Assembly: GCF_009791395.1 (NCBI RefSeq)
Contig: NZ_WSZK01000022.1
Span: 1 to 45,499, forward strand
Origin: Halomarina oriensis
Lineage (GTDB): Archaea > Halobacteriota > Halobacteria > Halobacteriales > Haloarculaceae
Length of the DNA: 45,499 nt
Direction of reading: 5' to 3'
Below, one piece after another: positions 1 through 9,008 of the stretch (within the stretch, counting starts at the first letter, position 1; the number at the start of each line of letters is the position of its first letter). Both the position numbers and the translations under genes were made by a program. The notes under the pieces are model-generated. The model searched no databases. It was not told the origin of the DNA and saw only the letters and a program-made list of their open reading frames with translations.

Positions 1-600
1 GGGACCGAATCGGAGCTTGTCGGTCTCGTTGCAATCGCTGACGAGGTTCGACCGGCCTCTCGTCGGGCCGTCGAACGGCTCCACGAGCTGGGCGTCGATC
101 ACGTCGTGATGCTGACGGGTGATAATACGGGCACGGCGCGTGCCATCGCCGAGGATGTCGGCGTCGACGAGTACCGGGCTGAACTCCTTCCCGAGGACAA
201 AGTCGAGGCGATAGAATCGCTCCAGCGCGAATACGGGTCGGTTGCGATGGTCGGTGACGGTATCAACGATGCTCCCGCGTTGGCGACCGCCGACGTCGGC
301 ATCGCGATGGGTGCCGCAGGGACCGACACCGCACTCGAAACCGCCGACATCGCGCTGATGGGTGACGACGTCGGCAAACTCCCGTATCTGTACGCGCTCT
401 CGCACAAAGCGAACGGTGTGATTCGACAGAACATCTGGTCGAGTCTCGGGATAAAAGCCGTGTTAGCCCTCGGCGTTCCGCTGGGGTTCGTCAGTGTCGC
501 GCTCGCAGTCGTCGTCGGTGACATGGGGATGAGTCTCGGCGTGACGGGGAACGCGATGCGACTCTCACGGGTGCGGCCCGAGCAATCGGCCGACTCGTGA
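1..600 (+). CDS. Heavy-metal P1B-type ATPase, C-terminal part (truncated by window start)
   Basis: The reading frame is open from base 1, so only the last 199 residues of a metal-pumping ATPase are present. Visible parts are the end of the nucleotide-binding/phosphorylation domain (MLTGD, then the hinge motif [10 protein letters not shown]) and the last two membrane helices. The final helices carry a Lys (SLGIKAV) and an Asp (VGDMGM), the pair associated with Zn/Cd/Pb (P1B-2, ZntA-like) pumps. It closely resembles the C-terminus of the complete ATPase at 11657-14293, so the two are paralogues. The catalytic DKTGT and CPC motifs lie outside the window. Family is clear; substrate is inferred from the Lys/Asp pair. 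Confidence 0.93.
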   Translation, partial: GTESELVGLVAIADEVRPASRRAVERLHELGVDHVVMLTGDNTGTARAIAEDVGVDEYRAELLPEDKVEAIESLQREYGSVAMVGDGINDAPALATADVGIAMGAAGTDTALETADIALMGDDVGKLPYLYALSHKANGVIRQNIWSSLGIKAVLALGVPLGFVSVALAVVVGDMGMSLGVTGNAMRLSRVRPEQSADS

Positions 601-790
601 AGAACCGTTGAATCTGCGGACGACCGGGGACTCAACGTGGCACCACACCAACTCCCACCGGAATGCAGGGGTCACGCTCTGAGTATCTCGAACCGATTGA
701 ATGAACCACGCGTGCCGCGAGTGTATCGGTCCGAGCGGAGAGATACCTCCTTCGCAGATGGTTTCCGGTACTCGTTCGTAGACGGAGCCA

Positions 791-1783
791 ATGGGGACCA
801 AAGCGGGGTTACAACGCTATCAGGTCATCGTCTACGCCCTCGCCGTCGTGCTGGCGGTCGCCTTCGGACTCGTCGTGCCGGGGACTGCCTCGCTGCTTGA
901 ACAACTCATCAACCCGGTGTTGGTGGTGCTACTGTACGCAACGTTCCTCGAAGTCCCGTTCATCAAGCTCCGGCAGTCGTTCACCAATAAGCGATTCATC
1001 GTTGGCGCACTTGGAACGAACTTCCTCGTCGTGCCGGTCGTCGTCTTCGGGCTCACTCGCGTGCTCCCATCCGACCCAGTCGTCCTCGTCGGCGTGTTAA
1101 TGGTGTTGTTGACACCCTGCATCGACTACGTCGTCGCCTTTACCGACATCGCTGGTGGCGACGTCGGGCAACTCACCGCCGTGACGCCGCTGTTGATGCT
1201 CGTGCAGTTGGCGTTGTTGCCGGTGTACCTCTGGGTGTTCATGGGGCAGCGTATCGCCACTGCCATCGAGCCAGTGCCGTTCGTCGAGGCGTTCCTCCTC
1301 CTCATCGCCCTGCCGCTGACGCTGGCGTGGTTCACCCAATTCTGGGCTGACCGGTCCGCAACGGGTGAGCAGTGGCAGGACCTCATGGGCTGGCTGCCGG
1401 TGCCGATGATGGGCGCGACACTACTCGTCGTCATCGCCTCGCAACTCCCCCGCGTACAGGAGTCCTTCGGGCAAATCGTAGTCGTCGTCCCTGTCTACGT
1501 CGCGTTTCTCGTCATCATGCCCGTCATCGCGCGAATCGTCGCCGCGCGACTCCGACTTCCCGACGAGGAGAGTCGGGCACTCGTGTTCACGGCGGTGACG
1601 CGCAACTCGCTGGTGGTGCTGCCGTTGGCGCTCGCACTGCCAGCGGAGTACGCACTCGTCCCGGCAGTCGTCGTCACACAGACGCTCGTCGAACTCGCCG
1701 GCATGGTCGTACTCACTCGACTCGTCGCATCGTGGGTCTGGGAGCGGTCGGGAACGATGATACGGAACGTCGGTCATCAGTGA
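791..1783 (+). CDS. ACR3/BASS-like membrane transporter (arsenic-resistance or bile-acid:Na symporter superfamily)
   Basis: A 330-residue protein with about ten hydrophobic helices and almost no soluble part. The segment TPCIDYVVAF, preceding a short GGD loop, resembles the discontinuous-helix region of ACR3 arsenite exporters, which usually contain a Cys there. A second polar break occurs near TAVTRNSLVVLPLALALP. It probably moves an anion, metalloid or organic ion out of the cell, but no arsR or arsenate reductase is adjacent, so arsenite is only a guess. It lies 190 bp after the ATPase on the same strand and may be expressed separately. The ATG at 791 is the first in frame. Bases 601-790 hold no convincing gene. 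Confidence 0.8.
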   Translation: MGTKAGLQRYQVIVYALAVVLAVAFGLVVPGTASLLEQLINPVLVVLLYATFLEVPFIKLRQSFTNKRFIVGALGTNFLVVPVVVFGLTRVLPSDPVVLVGVLMVLLTPCIDYVVAFTDIAGGDVGQLTAVTPLLMLVQLALLPVYLWVFMGQRIATAIEPVPFVEAFLLLIALPLTLAWFTQFWADRSATGEQWQDLMGWLPVPMMGATLLVVIASQLPRVQESFGQIVVVVPVYVAFLVIMPVIARIVAARLRLPDEESRALVFTAVTRNSLVVLPLALALPAEYALVPAVVVTQTLVELAGMVVLTRLVASWVWERSGTMIRNVGHQ

Positions 1784-1934
1784 GAGACTCACGCTCACTA
1801 TCTGGCAATACCGGCAGGCAATGCGATATCTTTCATCCACACCGACCCGGAATGACTCAGCTATTAGACCCGTGTCGAGAGTGTATCGATTGGTTAATAG
1901 AAAATCAGTACTATCCTAACACTTCTGGCCGCGT

Positions 1935-2230
1935 ATGCTCTCCCGCCGCCGGTTCATGTTCGGTCTCGGTAGCGTGCCGATGTTCAGTCTCGCTGGTTGC
2001 GCTGCGCCCGCGACGTTCGAGGTGATGAGCATCAATATTCAGCCCGGGCAGCGTTCGCAGGTATCTCGGTGACCGCTACGAGTGAGACGGTCTTCTCAAT
2101 TCAAGAGGTGGTCTTCCGTGTCACCTTCACACCTGATCGCTTGGCCATTTCGTTCAATTCGCAAGTATGGAACTACTCGAAGTGGTCGGTTGATGTGCTG
2201 TGTGGACCGAGTAGAGGAGACTGGCGGTGA
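1935..2230 (+). pseudogene. Frameshifted remnant of a small Tat/lipobox lipoprotein
   Basis: An ATG at 1935 opens a 45-codon frame with a twin-arginine-like start (LSRRRFMFG) and a lipobox (SLAGC). It stops at 2072. A second frame overlapping it continues with a plausible extracellular beta-rich stretch (VTATSETVFSIQEVVF and following), as expected if one base was lost or gained near 2045-2060. The joined product would be about 95 residues. Its 3' end overlaps the tail of the convergent membrane-protein gene. The lipoprotein start is clear, but the link between the two frames is inferred from their character, without a family match. Confidence 0.4.
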
Positions 2231-3323
2231 ATAACGCAATACTGGCGACCACGAATATCGCACTGAGCGGCGACGCGGTATCGACGAAGATCCAGTACAC
2301 TGGGGCTGCAATCGACGGTCCTGCTGCCAGCACGACGAGCTTCGCTGCGAGTGGACCACAGCACCCACAAGTACACGTCCCAACGATAGCTGCACTTCCG
2401 GCTGTTCCTTGTGCGAGCCCCGCCTGTTCTTCGAGTCGCCACTGGCGAGCAATCAGTGCCGCGTTCAGCCCAATGAGCGTACTCATCGTTCCGACGACAA
2501 TGATGACGCCCGGTGAGAGGGCGATGAACAGCGGGATGTGGGGAAAGTACATCTCGAGGACGGGCCAGCTCACGAGCTGGTAGATCGCCGGCAGAACGAC
2601 GACGAACTGTTCGTGAGGGACCCCTTCTTCGGGGAGAAATGAGAGGTAGCCAGTAATCGTGAGGAAGAACAGCCCGAGGATAAGACCGATTCCAAGACCA
2701 AACCGTCGAGCGACGGGGTCGCCCAACACTGTTCGAAGCTCCATCTCGACGTCCTGCCACAGGATGTATCCGACCAGCACAGGGGTGGCAAGCACGATTG
2801 CGTACCCCAGCGGGTGTGTGTCACTGGCTGGCCCAGGGATGAGGTAGGGGTAGGCGATCCAGAGTCCCAACAGAATCCCCAAGAAAGTGTATCGCGGGCG
2901 CGTTGGCCAGCGGAGCCATCCGATGGTAAAACTCGCGATGGTCACCGAGAGCCCGACGAGAAGTGCCAGCGGTGTGTACCACGCTCGAGGAAAGGGCAGC
3001 GAACTCGCCGAGTAGGTGAGTTCGGGTGAGAGTCCCTCGAAGAAGATTGCGCCGATGGCTATGACAGCGATACCGCCGAACACACCATAGATGGCTGTTG
3101 TCGGCGACACACGGCCCGTTCGCTTGGCAAGCAATGTCCCGACGAGGACGACAAGCCCGAGGAGCCCCACGAACAACGCATGTACTTGGGTGATCCCACC
3201 CGTTGCCGTTGATCCGTGGGCGGAGACGACTGGCATCTGTGTGAGGAAGACCAGTCCGCCAAGAATCATCAACACCAACCGCAGTGGTCGGGGGTCGCTG
3301 TTGTCTCCTCGTGACCTGCTCAT
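2154..3323 (-). CDS. Polytopic membrane protein with a CTCGCCGP cysteine cluster
   Basis: From the ATG at 3323 this gives 389 residues with about ten transmembrane helices; an upstream start at 3380 would add 19 residues that look non-coding. The N-terminal helix ends near VSAHGS. Late in the protein a loop reads GTCTCGCCGPL, with four cysteines in six positions, which could bind copper or zinc or form disulfides. The family is not recognised and no enzyme motif was found. It lies about 100 bp downstream of the four-helix protein at 3426-3821 on the same strand, so they are probably co-transcribed. In this metal-rich setting a role in metal or redox homeostasis is a guess. Confidence 0.75.
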   Translation of the reverse strand: MSRSRGDNSDPRPLRLVLMILGGLVFLTQMPVVSAHGSTATGGITQVHALFVGLLGLVVLVGTLLAKRTGRVSPTTAIYGVFGGIAVIAIGAIFFEGLSPELTYSASSLPFPRAWYTPLALLVGLSVTIASFTIGWLRWPTRPRYTFLGILLGLWIAYPYLIPGPASDTHPLGYAIVLATPVLVGYILWQDVEMELRTVLGDPVARRFGLGIGLILGLFFLTITGYLSFLPEEGVPHEQFVVVLPAIYQLVSWPVLEMYFPHIPLFIALSPGVIIVVGTMSTLIGLNAALIARQWRLEEQAGLAQGTAGSAAIVGTCTCGCCGPLAAKLVVLAAGPSIAAPVYWIFVDTASPLSAIFVVASIALFTASLLYSVHTAHQPTTSSSSILAN

Positions 3324-3425
3324 ACACCGTGTTTCGACTGCTGGAGGATATGCTCGTTGGACGCGCCCGGAAGGATCCAAAGGAATCCAAGGCCAGTCGG
3401 CTTCTTCGTAGCAGGCGTATGCCCG

Positions 3426-3821
3426 CTAGAGCTGAAGGACGAATCGGAGGTGGCGCAGGAACCACACCGGTGCAAGCCCTCCGACGAGCAGAGCCGGTGC
3501 CCAACCGCCTACTGACCAGACGAGACTACCGAGAACGACGCCGACCGAACAGACCCCAGAGTAGGCGACGACGGACGTCGCTTGGTCAACAGGGGCTGTC
3601 GGTCGAGGCCAGTCGAGCACCCAGTCGTATCGGCTGACGCGACTGATACTCAGTGCGAGTGTAAGACCACTACACTCACTGAGAAACACGGCCAGCGGCT
3701 GGACAGTGAGGAACAACGCGGCGAGTGTCGTCACGACTGCCACCGGCGTGGTGAACAATCCAACTTCGGCAAGAGTCATCCACAGCGTTTCGACAACTGT
3801 CGTGCCGTCCTCATCAGCCAT
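3426..3821 (-). CDS. Small four-helix membrane protein, unknown function
   Basis: A 131-residue protein starting at an ATG with a short acidic N-terminus, followed by about four hydrophobic segments (residues about 18-42, 45-55, 80-103 and 107-122). No conserved motif is recognised. It is the first gene of a minus-strand pair with the CTCGCCGP membrane protein, and the arrangement suggests a two-gene operon. The 230 bp upstream, before the divergent zinc-finger gene at 4052, contain no further gene and probably carry both promoters. Confidence 0.65.
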   Translation of the reverse strand: MADEDGTTVVETLWMTLAEVGLFTTPVAVVTTLAALFLTVQPLAVFLSECSGLTLALSISRVSRYDWVLDWPRPTAPVDQATSVVAYSGVCSVGVVLGSLVWSVGGWAPALLVGGLAPVWFLRHLRFVLQL

Positions 3822-4051
3822 CGTCTACTCCTCTGGGGGATACTGTATGAGGGCATTGGTCCATCACGTCGCGTCTCTGTGGGGGATTCAGTGGTCTGGT
3901 CCCCGTGCATTCGAGGTTGCAAATTGCCTGCTATTCGTCCATGAATCAGAGATACCGAACGCTGTCCGTCTATTGAACGCGTAGCAACGCCGAATTGGCG
4001 TGGCGATTGGTGTCGAAAGGTATTGACTGCAGGGAGCCGAAGCGGTCCTGA

Positions 4052-4345
4052 ATGAGCTATCGAGGCGTGGACAGGGACGATGCCCTCTCCGAGCGAGCAG
4101 TGCCCGACGACACGACGAATACGTGTCGCTGTGAGTACTGCAAGACACCCTTCCCGACGACCGACCGCTTGGCACTGCATCAGGGGGTGGAACACGAGGC
4201 GCAACTCACCGCCGACGAACGGGCGGCGTTCGAAGACGCATACGATGCCGAACAGGAAGCACTCGGTCTCTTTCGGCTGAAGGCACTCCTCGCGCTTGTG
4301 CTCGTCTACTTCGGGTTTCTGATGGTGTACGGATTCGTCACCTGA
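4052..4345 (+). CDS. C2H2 zinc-finger protein with one C-terminal membrane helix
   Basis: A 97-residue protein. The N-terminal half holds a single C2H2-like finger (CEYCKTPF, then HQGVEHE), then an acidic helix (residues about 50-70) and one C-terminal membrane segment (about 73-95). Small finger-plus-helix proteins of this kind are found near haloarchaeal terminal-oxidase genes, and here the oxidase subunit I lies 1.3 kb downstream. The finger may bind DNA or simply stabilise a membrane-associated assembly factor; neither is shown. The ATG at 4052 is well placed and the acidic composition is typical of a real halophile gene. Confidence 0.8.
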   Translation: MSYRGVDRDDALSERAVPDDTTNTCRCEYCKTPFPTTDRLALHQGVEHEAQLTADERAAFEDAYDAEQEALGLFRLKALLALVLVYFGFLMVYGFVT

Positions 4346-4540
4346 ACGGTCAGCTCTGTCTTGGCTCGGTGCTCAATGGCTTGGTGACATGGGCTTGAGC
4401 GAGGAGAGTGCTGTCAAACCCTCACTCATCTCACGGTTCGATGGCCACGCGTTTCACCGTGTAAACGGGAGTTCCCAATGATTGGGAAGCCGACACAGAC
4501 TCTTTTGAGTGGTGGGAGGAGGTCGAGCTAGCACCTGACC

Positions 4541-5527
4541 ATGAGCCAGCAGCAGCCCCACTCCCGACGAGAGGCCGCCCACCGAGATGCCGATTCGTCG
4601 ACTGGTGTCTCGAACACCACTCGTGACGAGCGTCGTGATAGCACACACGAGACGGTGTGTTCAGAGTGTGGCGGCCAACTCACAAGAGACGAGCGCCGAG
4701 GTGAGCGGGCGTGTACTGATTGTGGGCTCGTCGTTGACGAGGACCACATCGACCGCGGGCCAGAGTGGCGGGAGTTCATGGATGATTCGGAGAACAAAGG
4801 GCGAGTTGGAGCGCCACTCACCGAGTTGCACCACGACCGGGGGCTGTCGACCAAGATCGGCTGGCAGAACAAGGATGCCTTCGGGAAAGCCCTTCAGCCA
4901 AAGCAACGGGCGAAGATGGAGCGGCTTCGAACGTGGGACGAACGATTCCGGTCGAAGGATTCACAGGAGCGCAATCTGAAGCAGGCGTTTGGCGAGATCG
5001 ACCGGATGGCATCTGCACTCGGTCTTCCCAAATCGACCCGTGAGGTCGCCGCACGACTCTATCGGACTGCGATCAACAACGGATTACTTCCAGGGCGCTG
5101 TATCGAGGGAATCGCCTCAGCTAGCCTCTATACGGCTGCCAGAAAGACGCAGTCTCCACGGAGTCTCGACGAACTCACTGCAGTGAGTCGGGTCGACCGG
5201 CTCCGCATTCAGCGGGCATACCGGTATCTGATGCGAGAACTCGACCTTGGGGTTGAACCTGCCAACCCCGAGACGTACCTTCACCGATTTCACTCGACAC
5301 TCGGATTCGACGATGAAGTCGAATACGTGGCGCGTGACCTCATCGAGACGGCGGTCGAGCACAACGTTCACAGTGGGAAGAGCCCACTTTCGATGGCGGC
5401 CGCAGCACTGTACGCTGCTGCTCGACTGACCAACACCGAGACGACGCAAGCCGAAATCAGCGACGCGACTGGAGTGAGTGACGTGACGATTCGCGACCGC
5501 TATCAGGATATTCTGGAGGTACAGTGA
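4541..5527 (+). CDS. tfb: Transcription initiation factor IIB (TFB-1)
   Basis: A 328-residue general transcription factor that bridges TBP-bound promoter DNA and RNA polymerase. The N-terminus has the zinc ribbon (CSECGG, then CTDCGLV), followed by the B-finger/linker region with the typical DRGPEWR stretch. Two cyclin-fold repeats follow (about 125-215 and 225-325), each with the usual Ala-rich helix (IASASLYTAAR and AAAALYAAAR). It is of normal length. Haloarchaea carry many TFB paralogues that steer different regulons. This one sits directly before the cytochrome oxidase gene, so a link to respiratory or metal-stress expression is plausible but inferred. Confidence 0.95.
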   Translation: MSQQQPHSRREAAHRDADSSTGVSNTTRDERRDSTHETVCSECGGQLTRDERRGERACTDCGLVVDEDHIDRGPEWREFMDDSENKGRVGAPLTELHHDRGLSTKIGWQNKDAFGKALQPKQRAKMERLRTWDERFRSKDSQERNLKQAFGEIDRMASALGLPKSTREVAARLYRTAINNGLLPGRCIEGIASASLYTAARKTQSPRSLDELTAVSRVDRLRIQRAYRYLMRELDLGVEPANPETYLHRFHSTLGFDDEVEYVARDLIETAVEHNVHSGKSPLSMAAAALYAAARLTNTETTQAEISDATGVSDVTIRDRYQDILEVQ

Positions 5528-5608
5528 TGGATTCGCACAGTCTGAACGCAGCAGGAGTGACCGTGGCCATGCTTGTGCACCGAGTGTCCGCTTCTCGCTA
5601 GTGATTCG

Positions 5609-7339
5609 ATGCGCCTGTTTGGACCCCTCATGGCCCTCGTGCTGGTCGGCATCTTAGCTGGCATCGGCTGGTGGAAGACGGGCGGTCAGGGACGCACGCG
5701 GACTGATGGCGGGCACGTGTCAGGGTATCAGACCGAGGCTACCAAACCGTACGGGTGGCTTCGCTGGCTTACCACTGTCGACCACAGAGACATCGGCATC
5801 ATGTACATCGTCTTCGGGACTGTCGCCGCCCTCTGGGGCGGGATGGACGCGATGATGGTCCGGACGGAGCTGTTGACCGCCAGTGAAACAGTGTGGGGCA
5901 ACGAGACGTACAACGCGCTGTTCACGACCCACGGCATCACGATGATCTTCTTCTTCGTGGTGCCGGTGTTCGCGGGTATCGCGAACTACTTCCTGCCCAT
6001 CCTCATCGACGCCGACGACATGGCGTTCCCCCGTGTGAATGCCATCGCGTTCTGGCTCCTCCCACCAGCGCTCGTGCTCGTCCGTGCGGGCCTCATCACC
6101 GAACTCATCGCGAAGATACTCGCTCCAGTACTCGGGTCGTTGCTCGACCCGCTCCTTGCAGTACGGCCCCCAACAACGTCGTGGACGATGTATACACCAC
6201 TCTCAATTGCGCAGGTGAACCCAGAGGTCGACTTGATGTTGCTGGGCTTGCACCTCTCGGGCATCGGGACGACGCTCGGGGCAATCAACATCATCGTCAC
6301 CATCATCACCGAACGGGGTGACGGTATCGACTGGGCAACCCTCGACATCTTCTCGTGGACGATGCTCACCCAGTCGGGCCTCATCATCTTCGCGTTCCCG
6401 CTGCTCGGGAGCGCGCTCATCATGCTCCTGATGGACCGGAACTTCGGGACGACGTTCTTCACGCTGGACGGCGGCGGCCCCATCCTCTGGCAACACCTGT
6501 TCTGGTTCTGGGGCCACCCCGAGGTGTACATCCTGTTCTTACCGGCGACGGGGCTGACGAGCCTCATCCTTCCGAAGTTCGCGGGCCGGAAGCTGTTCGG
6601 CTTCAAGTTCATCGTCTACTCGACGCTCGCCATCGGCGTCCTCTCTTTCGGGGTCTGGGCGCACCACATGTTCACTACGGGTGTCGATCCTCGAATTCGG
6701 GCGTCGTTCATGGCGGTCACCATCGCCATCGCCATCCCGAGCGCCGTCAAGACGTTCAACTGGATGACGACGATGTGGCAGGGAGCCATCAAACTCACCG
6801 CCCCAATGATTCTCGTTATCGGTGGCGTCGGCACCTTTATTATCGGTGGCGTAACGGGCGTGTTCCTCGCATCGATTCCCGTCGACATGGCGTTCCAGGG
6901 GACGTACTACGTCGTCGGCCACTTCCACTTCATCATCATGGGCATCATCGCCATGGCGATGGTCGCTGCGAGTTACTACTGGTATCCGATCCTCACCCGC
7001 CGGATGTACGATCAGCGGTTGGCTCGTGTTCAATCCGTCCTACTCATCATCGGTGTGACGGTCACCTTCACGACCATGCTCGTCCTCGGGTACTTCGGGT
7101 TGCCCCGCCGGTATGCGGAATATCCCCAGCAGTTCGAACTGTTGCAACAGATCACAACGCTCGGGGCGTATCTCATCATGCTCAGCGTCGGGATGTGGCT
7201 CGTCAATCTGGTCCAGTCCATGCGAACTGGTCCGATCGTCATGGACGCCGATGTCTGGGGGCTGAAAGAGACCGACCAGTTCACCCGTGAGTGGCAGTGG
7301 TTTGAACGCACTCTTGACGAAGACAGGAGGATCGACTGA
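5609..7339 (+). CDS. coxA: Cytochrome c oxidase subunit I (heme-copper oxidase)
   Basis: The core subunit reduces O2 to water at a heme-CuB centre and pumps protons. From the ATG at 5609 it is 576 residues; an earlier in-frame start at 5573 adds 12 atypical residues. Heme and copper ligands are present: His108 (THG), His303 with Glu305 and Tyr307 (HPEVY), the pair at 352-353 (AHHMF), and His438/His440 (GHFHF). The DMAFPR segment (D channel) and the AVKTFNW lysine (K channel) mark an A-type enzyme. No subunit II or III gene is adjacent, so it must use partners encoded elsewhere or have a specialised role. Confidence 0.95.
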   Translation: MRLFGPLMALVLVGILAGIGWWKTGGQGRTRTDGGHVSGYQTEATKPYGWLRWLTTVDHRDIGIMYIVFGTVAALWGGMDAMMVRTELLTASETVWGNETYNALFTTHGITMIFFFVVPVFAGIANYFLPILIDADDMAFPRVNAIAFWLLPPALVLVRAGLITELIAKILAPVLGSLLDPLLAVRPPTTSWTMYTPLSIAQVNPEVDLMLLGLHLSGIGTTLGAINIIVTIITERGDGIDWATLDIFSWTMLTQSGLIIFAFPLLGSALIMLLMDRNFGTTFFTLDGGGPILWQHLFWFWGHPEVYILFLPATGLTSLILPKFAGRKLFGFKFIVYSTLAIGVLSFGVWAHHMFTTGVDPRIRASFMAVTIAIAIPSAVKTFNWMTTMWQGAIKLTAPMILVIGGVGTFIIGGVTGVFLASIPVDMAFQGTYYVVGHFHFIIMGIIAMAMVAASYYWYPILTRRMYDQRLARVQSVLLIIGVTVTFTTMLVLGYFGLPRRYAEYPQQFELLQQITTLGAYLIMLSVGMWLVNLVQSMRTGPIVMDADVWGLKETDQFTREWQWFERTLDEDRRID

Positions 7340-7350
7340 CGACGAGGTGG

Positions 7351-7638
7351 TTAGATCACGTCATTCGGGTCGTGTTTGTCTCGCATCCGCTGAGCCTCTG
7401 CCGCGTACTGTTCCTGTGTGTCCGGGTCGTTGACCGTGCCGAGGTTGGTCGAAGCAACATCGACGGCGGCCGTCGTGTCCCGGACATCGGTGAAGGAGGT
7501 AAGGGCCCGTTCTTTTCGGTAATCCCGTGTTCCATCGGGCGTCGAATATGTGAGAATGATGAGATTCTGCTCGTCGTCGGAATACGTCCGTTCGACAAGC
7601 CAGACCTGTACTGTATCCTCATCAGTAGTTTCGGACAT
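7351..7638 (-). CDS. Small acidic soluble protein, unknown
   Basis: From the ATG at 7638 this is a 95-residue soluble protein beginning MSETTDEDTVQVWLVERTY. An upstream start at 7665 adds nine unlikely residues. The N-terminal half alternates hydrophobic and charged residues like a small beta sheet; the C-terminal half is helical and ends DKHDPNDVI. No domain is recognised. Its end lies 11 bp from the end of coxA on the opposite strand. Similar small proteins occur in haloarchaea, and this one has the expected acidic composition, so it is probably real. Confidence 0.7.
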   Translation of the reverse strand: MSETTDEDTVQVWLVERTYSDDEQNLIILTYSTPDGTRDYRKERALTSFTDVRDTTAAVDVASTNLGTVNDPDTQEQYAAEAQRMRDKHDPNDVI

Positions 7639-7817
7639 ACTAGCACGTTGTCGACGCAATGACAAAGGGATAATGGGCGTGACTCGCCAAGGGGACCCTT
7701 CTCGTCCGGCGGTTCTACGCCAGGTCGTTGTGACGAAAACACAGTCTACTCATCTCACCCTTTGGGGTCAGTACTACACCGGATCGGTCGTCGAACCACG
7801 TCGCCACCGAGACAGGC

Positions 7818-8087
7818 TCACTGTGCATCCGGGTCGAACTGCGAGACAAACTGGACCAAACCAAATAGCGTTCCGAGAACAACCGCGGTGGCGAGCGCAC
7901 CGTAGAGCGCCAGCCCACCGGGAGTGGGATGGAACAGGGTAAGTTCACCGAGTCGGATATGGCTCATCGTTCCTGCAGCGACGATACCGATGAGATATCC
8001 GAACACAGCAGCGACCACGACAGCAGTTAGAGCGACGAGACCGAGCACGCGTCGTCCAGCGAGTCGTGAGCGAGTTTGATGTCCCAT
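7818..8087 (-). CDS. Cox-cluster small membrane protein (DUF7520-like)
   Basis: An 89-residue protein from the ATG at 8087 with two membrane helices (about 15-38 and 57-80) separated by a loop reading LGELTLFHPTP. A GRRVLGL start, one helix, an FxPTPxGxALYG segment and a second helix match the small family annotated in haloarchaea as 'cox cluster protein'. Those genes accompany terminal oxidase loci and may help oxidase assembly. Its position near coxA supports this. The family name comes from memory of that pattern. Bases 7666-7817 upstream of the next gene show no ORF. Confidence 0.7.
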   Translation of the reverse strand: MGHQTRSRLAGRRVLGLVALTAVVVAAVFGYLIGIVAAGTMSHIRLGELTLFHPTPGGLALYGALATAVVLGTLFGLVQFVSQFDPDAQ

Positions 8088-8145
8088 GTTCACTCTTGAT
8101 GCGTCCTCGCCATAGCCTCGGTGATAGCGTCTCAACCAACGTGAC

Positions 8146-8889
8146 TCAGACAGCAGCGGTCGCCTGTAAGTACGCTAGACCGAACTGCGCCGCATTGTAC
8201 AGCCCGTGAATCATCGCCGGGACGAAGAGGTTTCCACTGAGGACGTATGCGCCGCCGAGAACGGTCGCGAGTACAAAGACGAAGCCGATGTAGGCGGCGA
8301 CGCCCGCCCCGCTACCGATGAGCGAGAACACGTGAATCGAGGCGAAGATCGCACTGGCGAGTACTATCGCTCGGACGACGTGGAACGACTCGTTCAGTGA
8401 CCCTTGAATCACACCACGGTAGAGAAGTTCCTCACCGGGGCCGACGAGTAGGATGGAGAGTGGGACCAACAGGAGAAACGCAATCGGCTCTTGGCTCGCG
8501 GTCCTAACGACCTCGTTTTGGGCGGGTTCGATGCCAATGGCCTGAAGCAGTTGTGACATCGCTATCAGCAACCCGAACAGGACAACGAACCCACCGACGA
8601 TCCAGCCGAGGTCTCGAAGCGTTGGGACTCGCACCCGAAGGAATGACAACTCCCGATCTGAGAGAGCAAGATATCCTAGTGCGATACTCCCGAAGGCAAC
8701 TCCCTGCAGGAGGACAGTCGAAAGGAACAGTTGGCGAGCGGGGTGGTCGAATACGCTCACGCCCGCCCATTCCAGTCCGAGAATCGCGACGGAGACAAGC
8801 ACGGTACCGGCCACAAGCCCACCAATCGCGAGGCCTGCGGAAACCAGTAGTGTCCGGATGCCGGTTACCTTCGAACGGGTCGTGGTCAT
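8146..8889 (-). CDS. CPBP-family intramembrane metalloprotease (Abi/CAAX-type)
   Basis: From the ATG at 8889 this is a 247-residue membrane protein with about seven or eight helices. The three catalytic signatures of the CPBP family are present in order: GEELLYRG (EExxxR), FASIH (FxxxH) and HGLYNA (HxxxN). These proteins are glutamic-type intramembrane proteases; relatives process CAAX proteins or act in bacteriocin self-immunity. The substrate in archaea is not known. A longer frame reaching 9084 is not supported because the added 65 residues are Arg/Ser-rich and non-halophilic. It diverges from the large membrane protein at 9009. Confidence 0.85.
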   Translation of the reverse strand: MTTTRSKVTGIRTLLVSAGLAIGGLVAGTVLVSVAILGLEWAGVSVFDHPARQLFLSTVLLQGVAFGSIALGYLALSDRELSFLRVRVPTLRDLGWIVGGFVVLFGLLIAMSQLLQAIGIEPAQNEVVRTASQEPIAFLLLVPLSILLVGPGEELLYRGVIQGSLNESFHVVRAIVLASAIFASIHVFSLIGSGAGVAAYIGFVFVLATVLGGAYVLSGNLFVPAMIHGLYNAAQFGLAYLQATAAV

Positions 8890-9008
8890 CGCTCCACCTT
8901 CGAGGAGGAGCGAAAAACCCGTTGTGAATCGTCGTCGAGTGTGCGAAGCCGACCACTCCTGCGGGCGCATCCGGTAGGTACTACCCGCTGTCGCTAGAAC
9001 CTTCGTTG

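Noticed and set aside
565-801. Minus-strand frame between the first ATPase and the ACR3-like gene
   Set aside because: Trp/Arg-rich composition unlike halophilic proteins and antisense to the end of the ATPase; no motif or upstream signal.
6355-7290. 311-codon frame overlapping coxA in another phase
   Set aside because: The His/Arg/Asp-rich translation is an out-of-frame reading of coxA, which has full ligand motifs.
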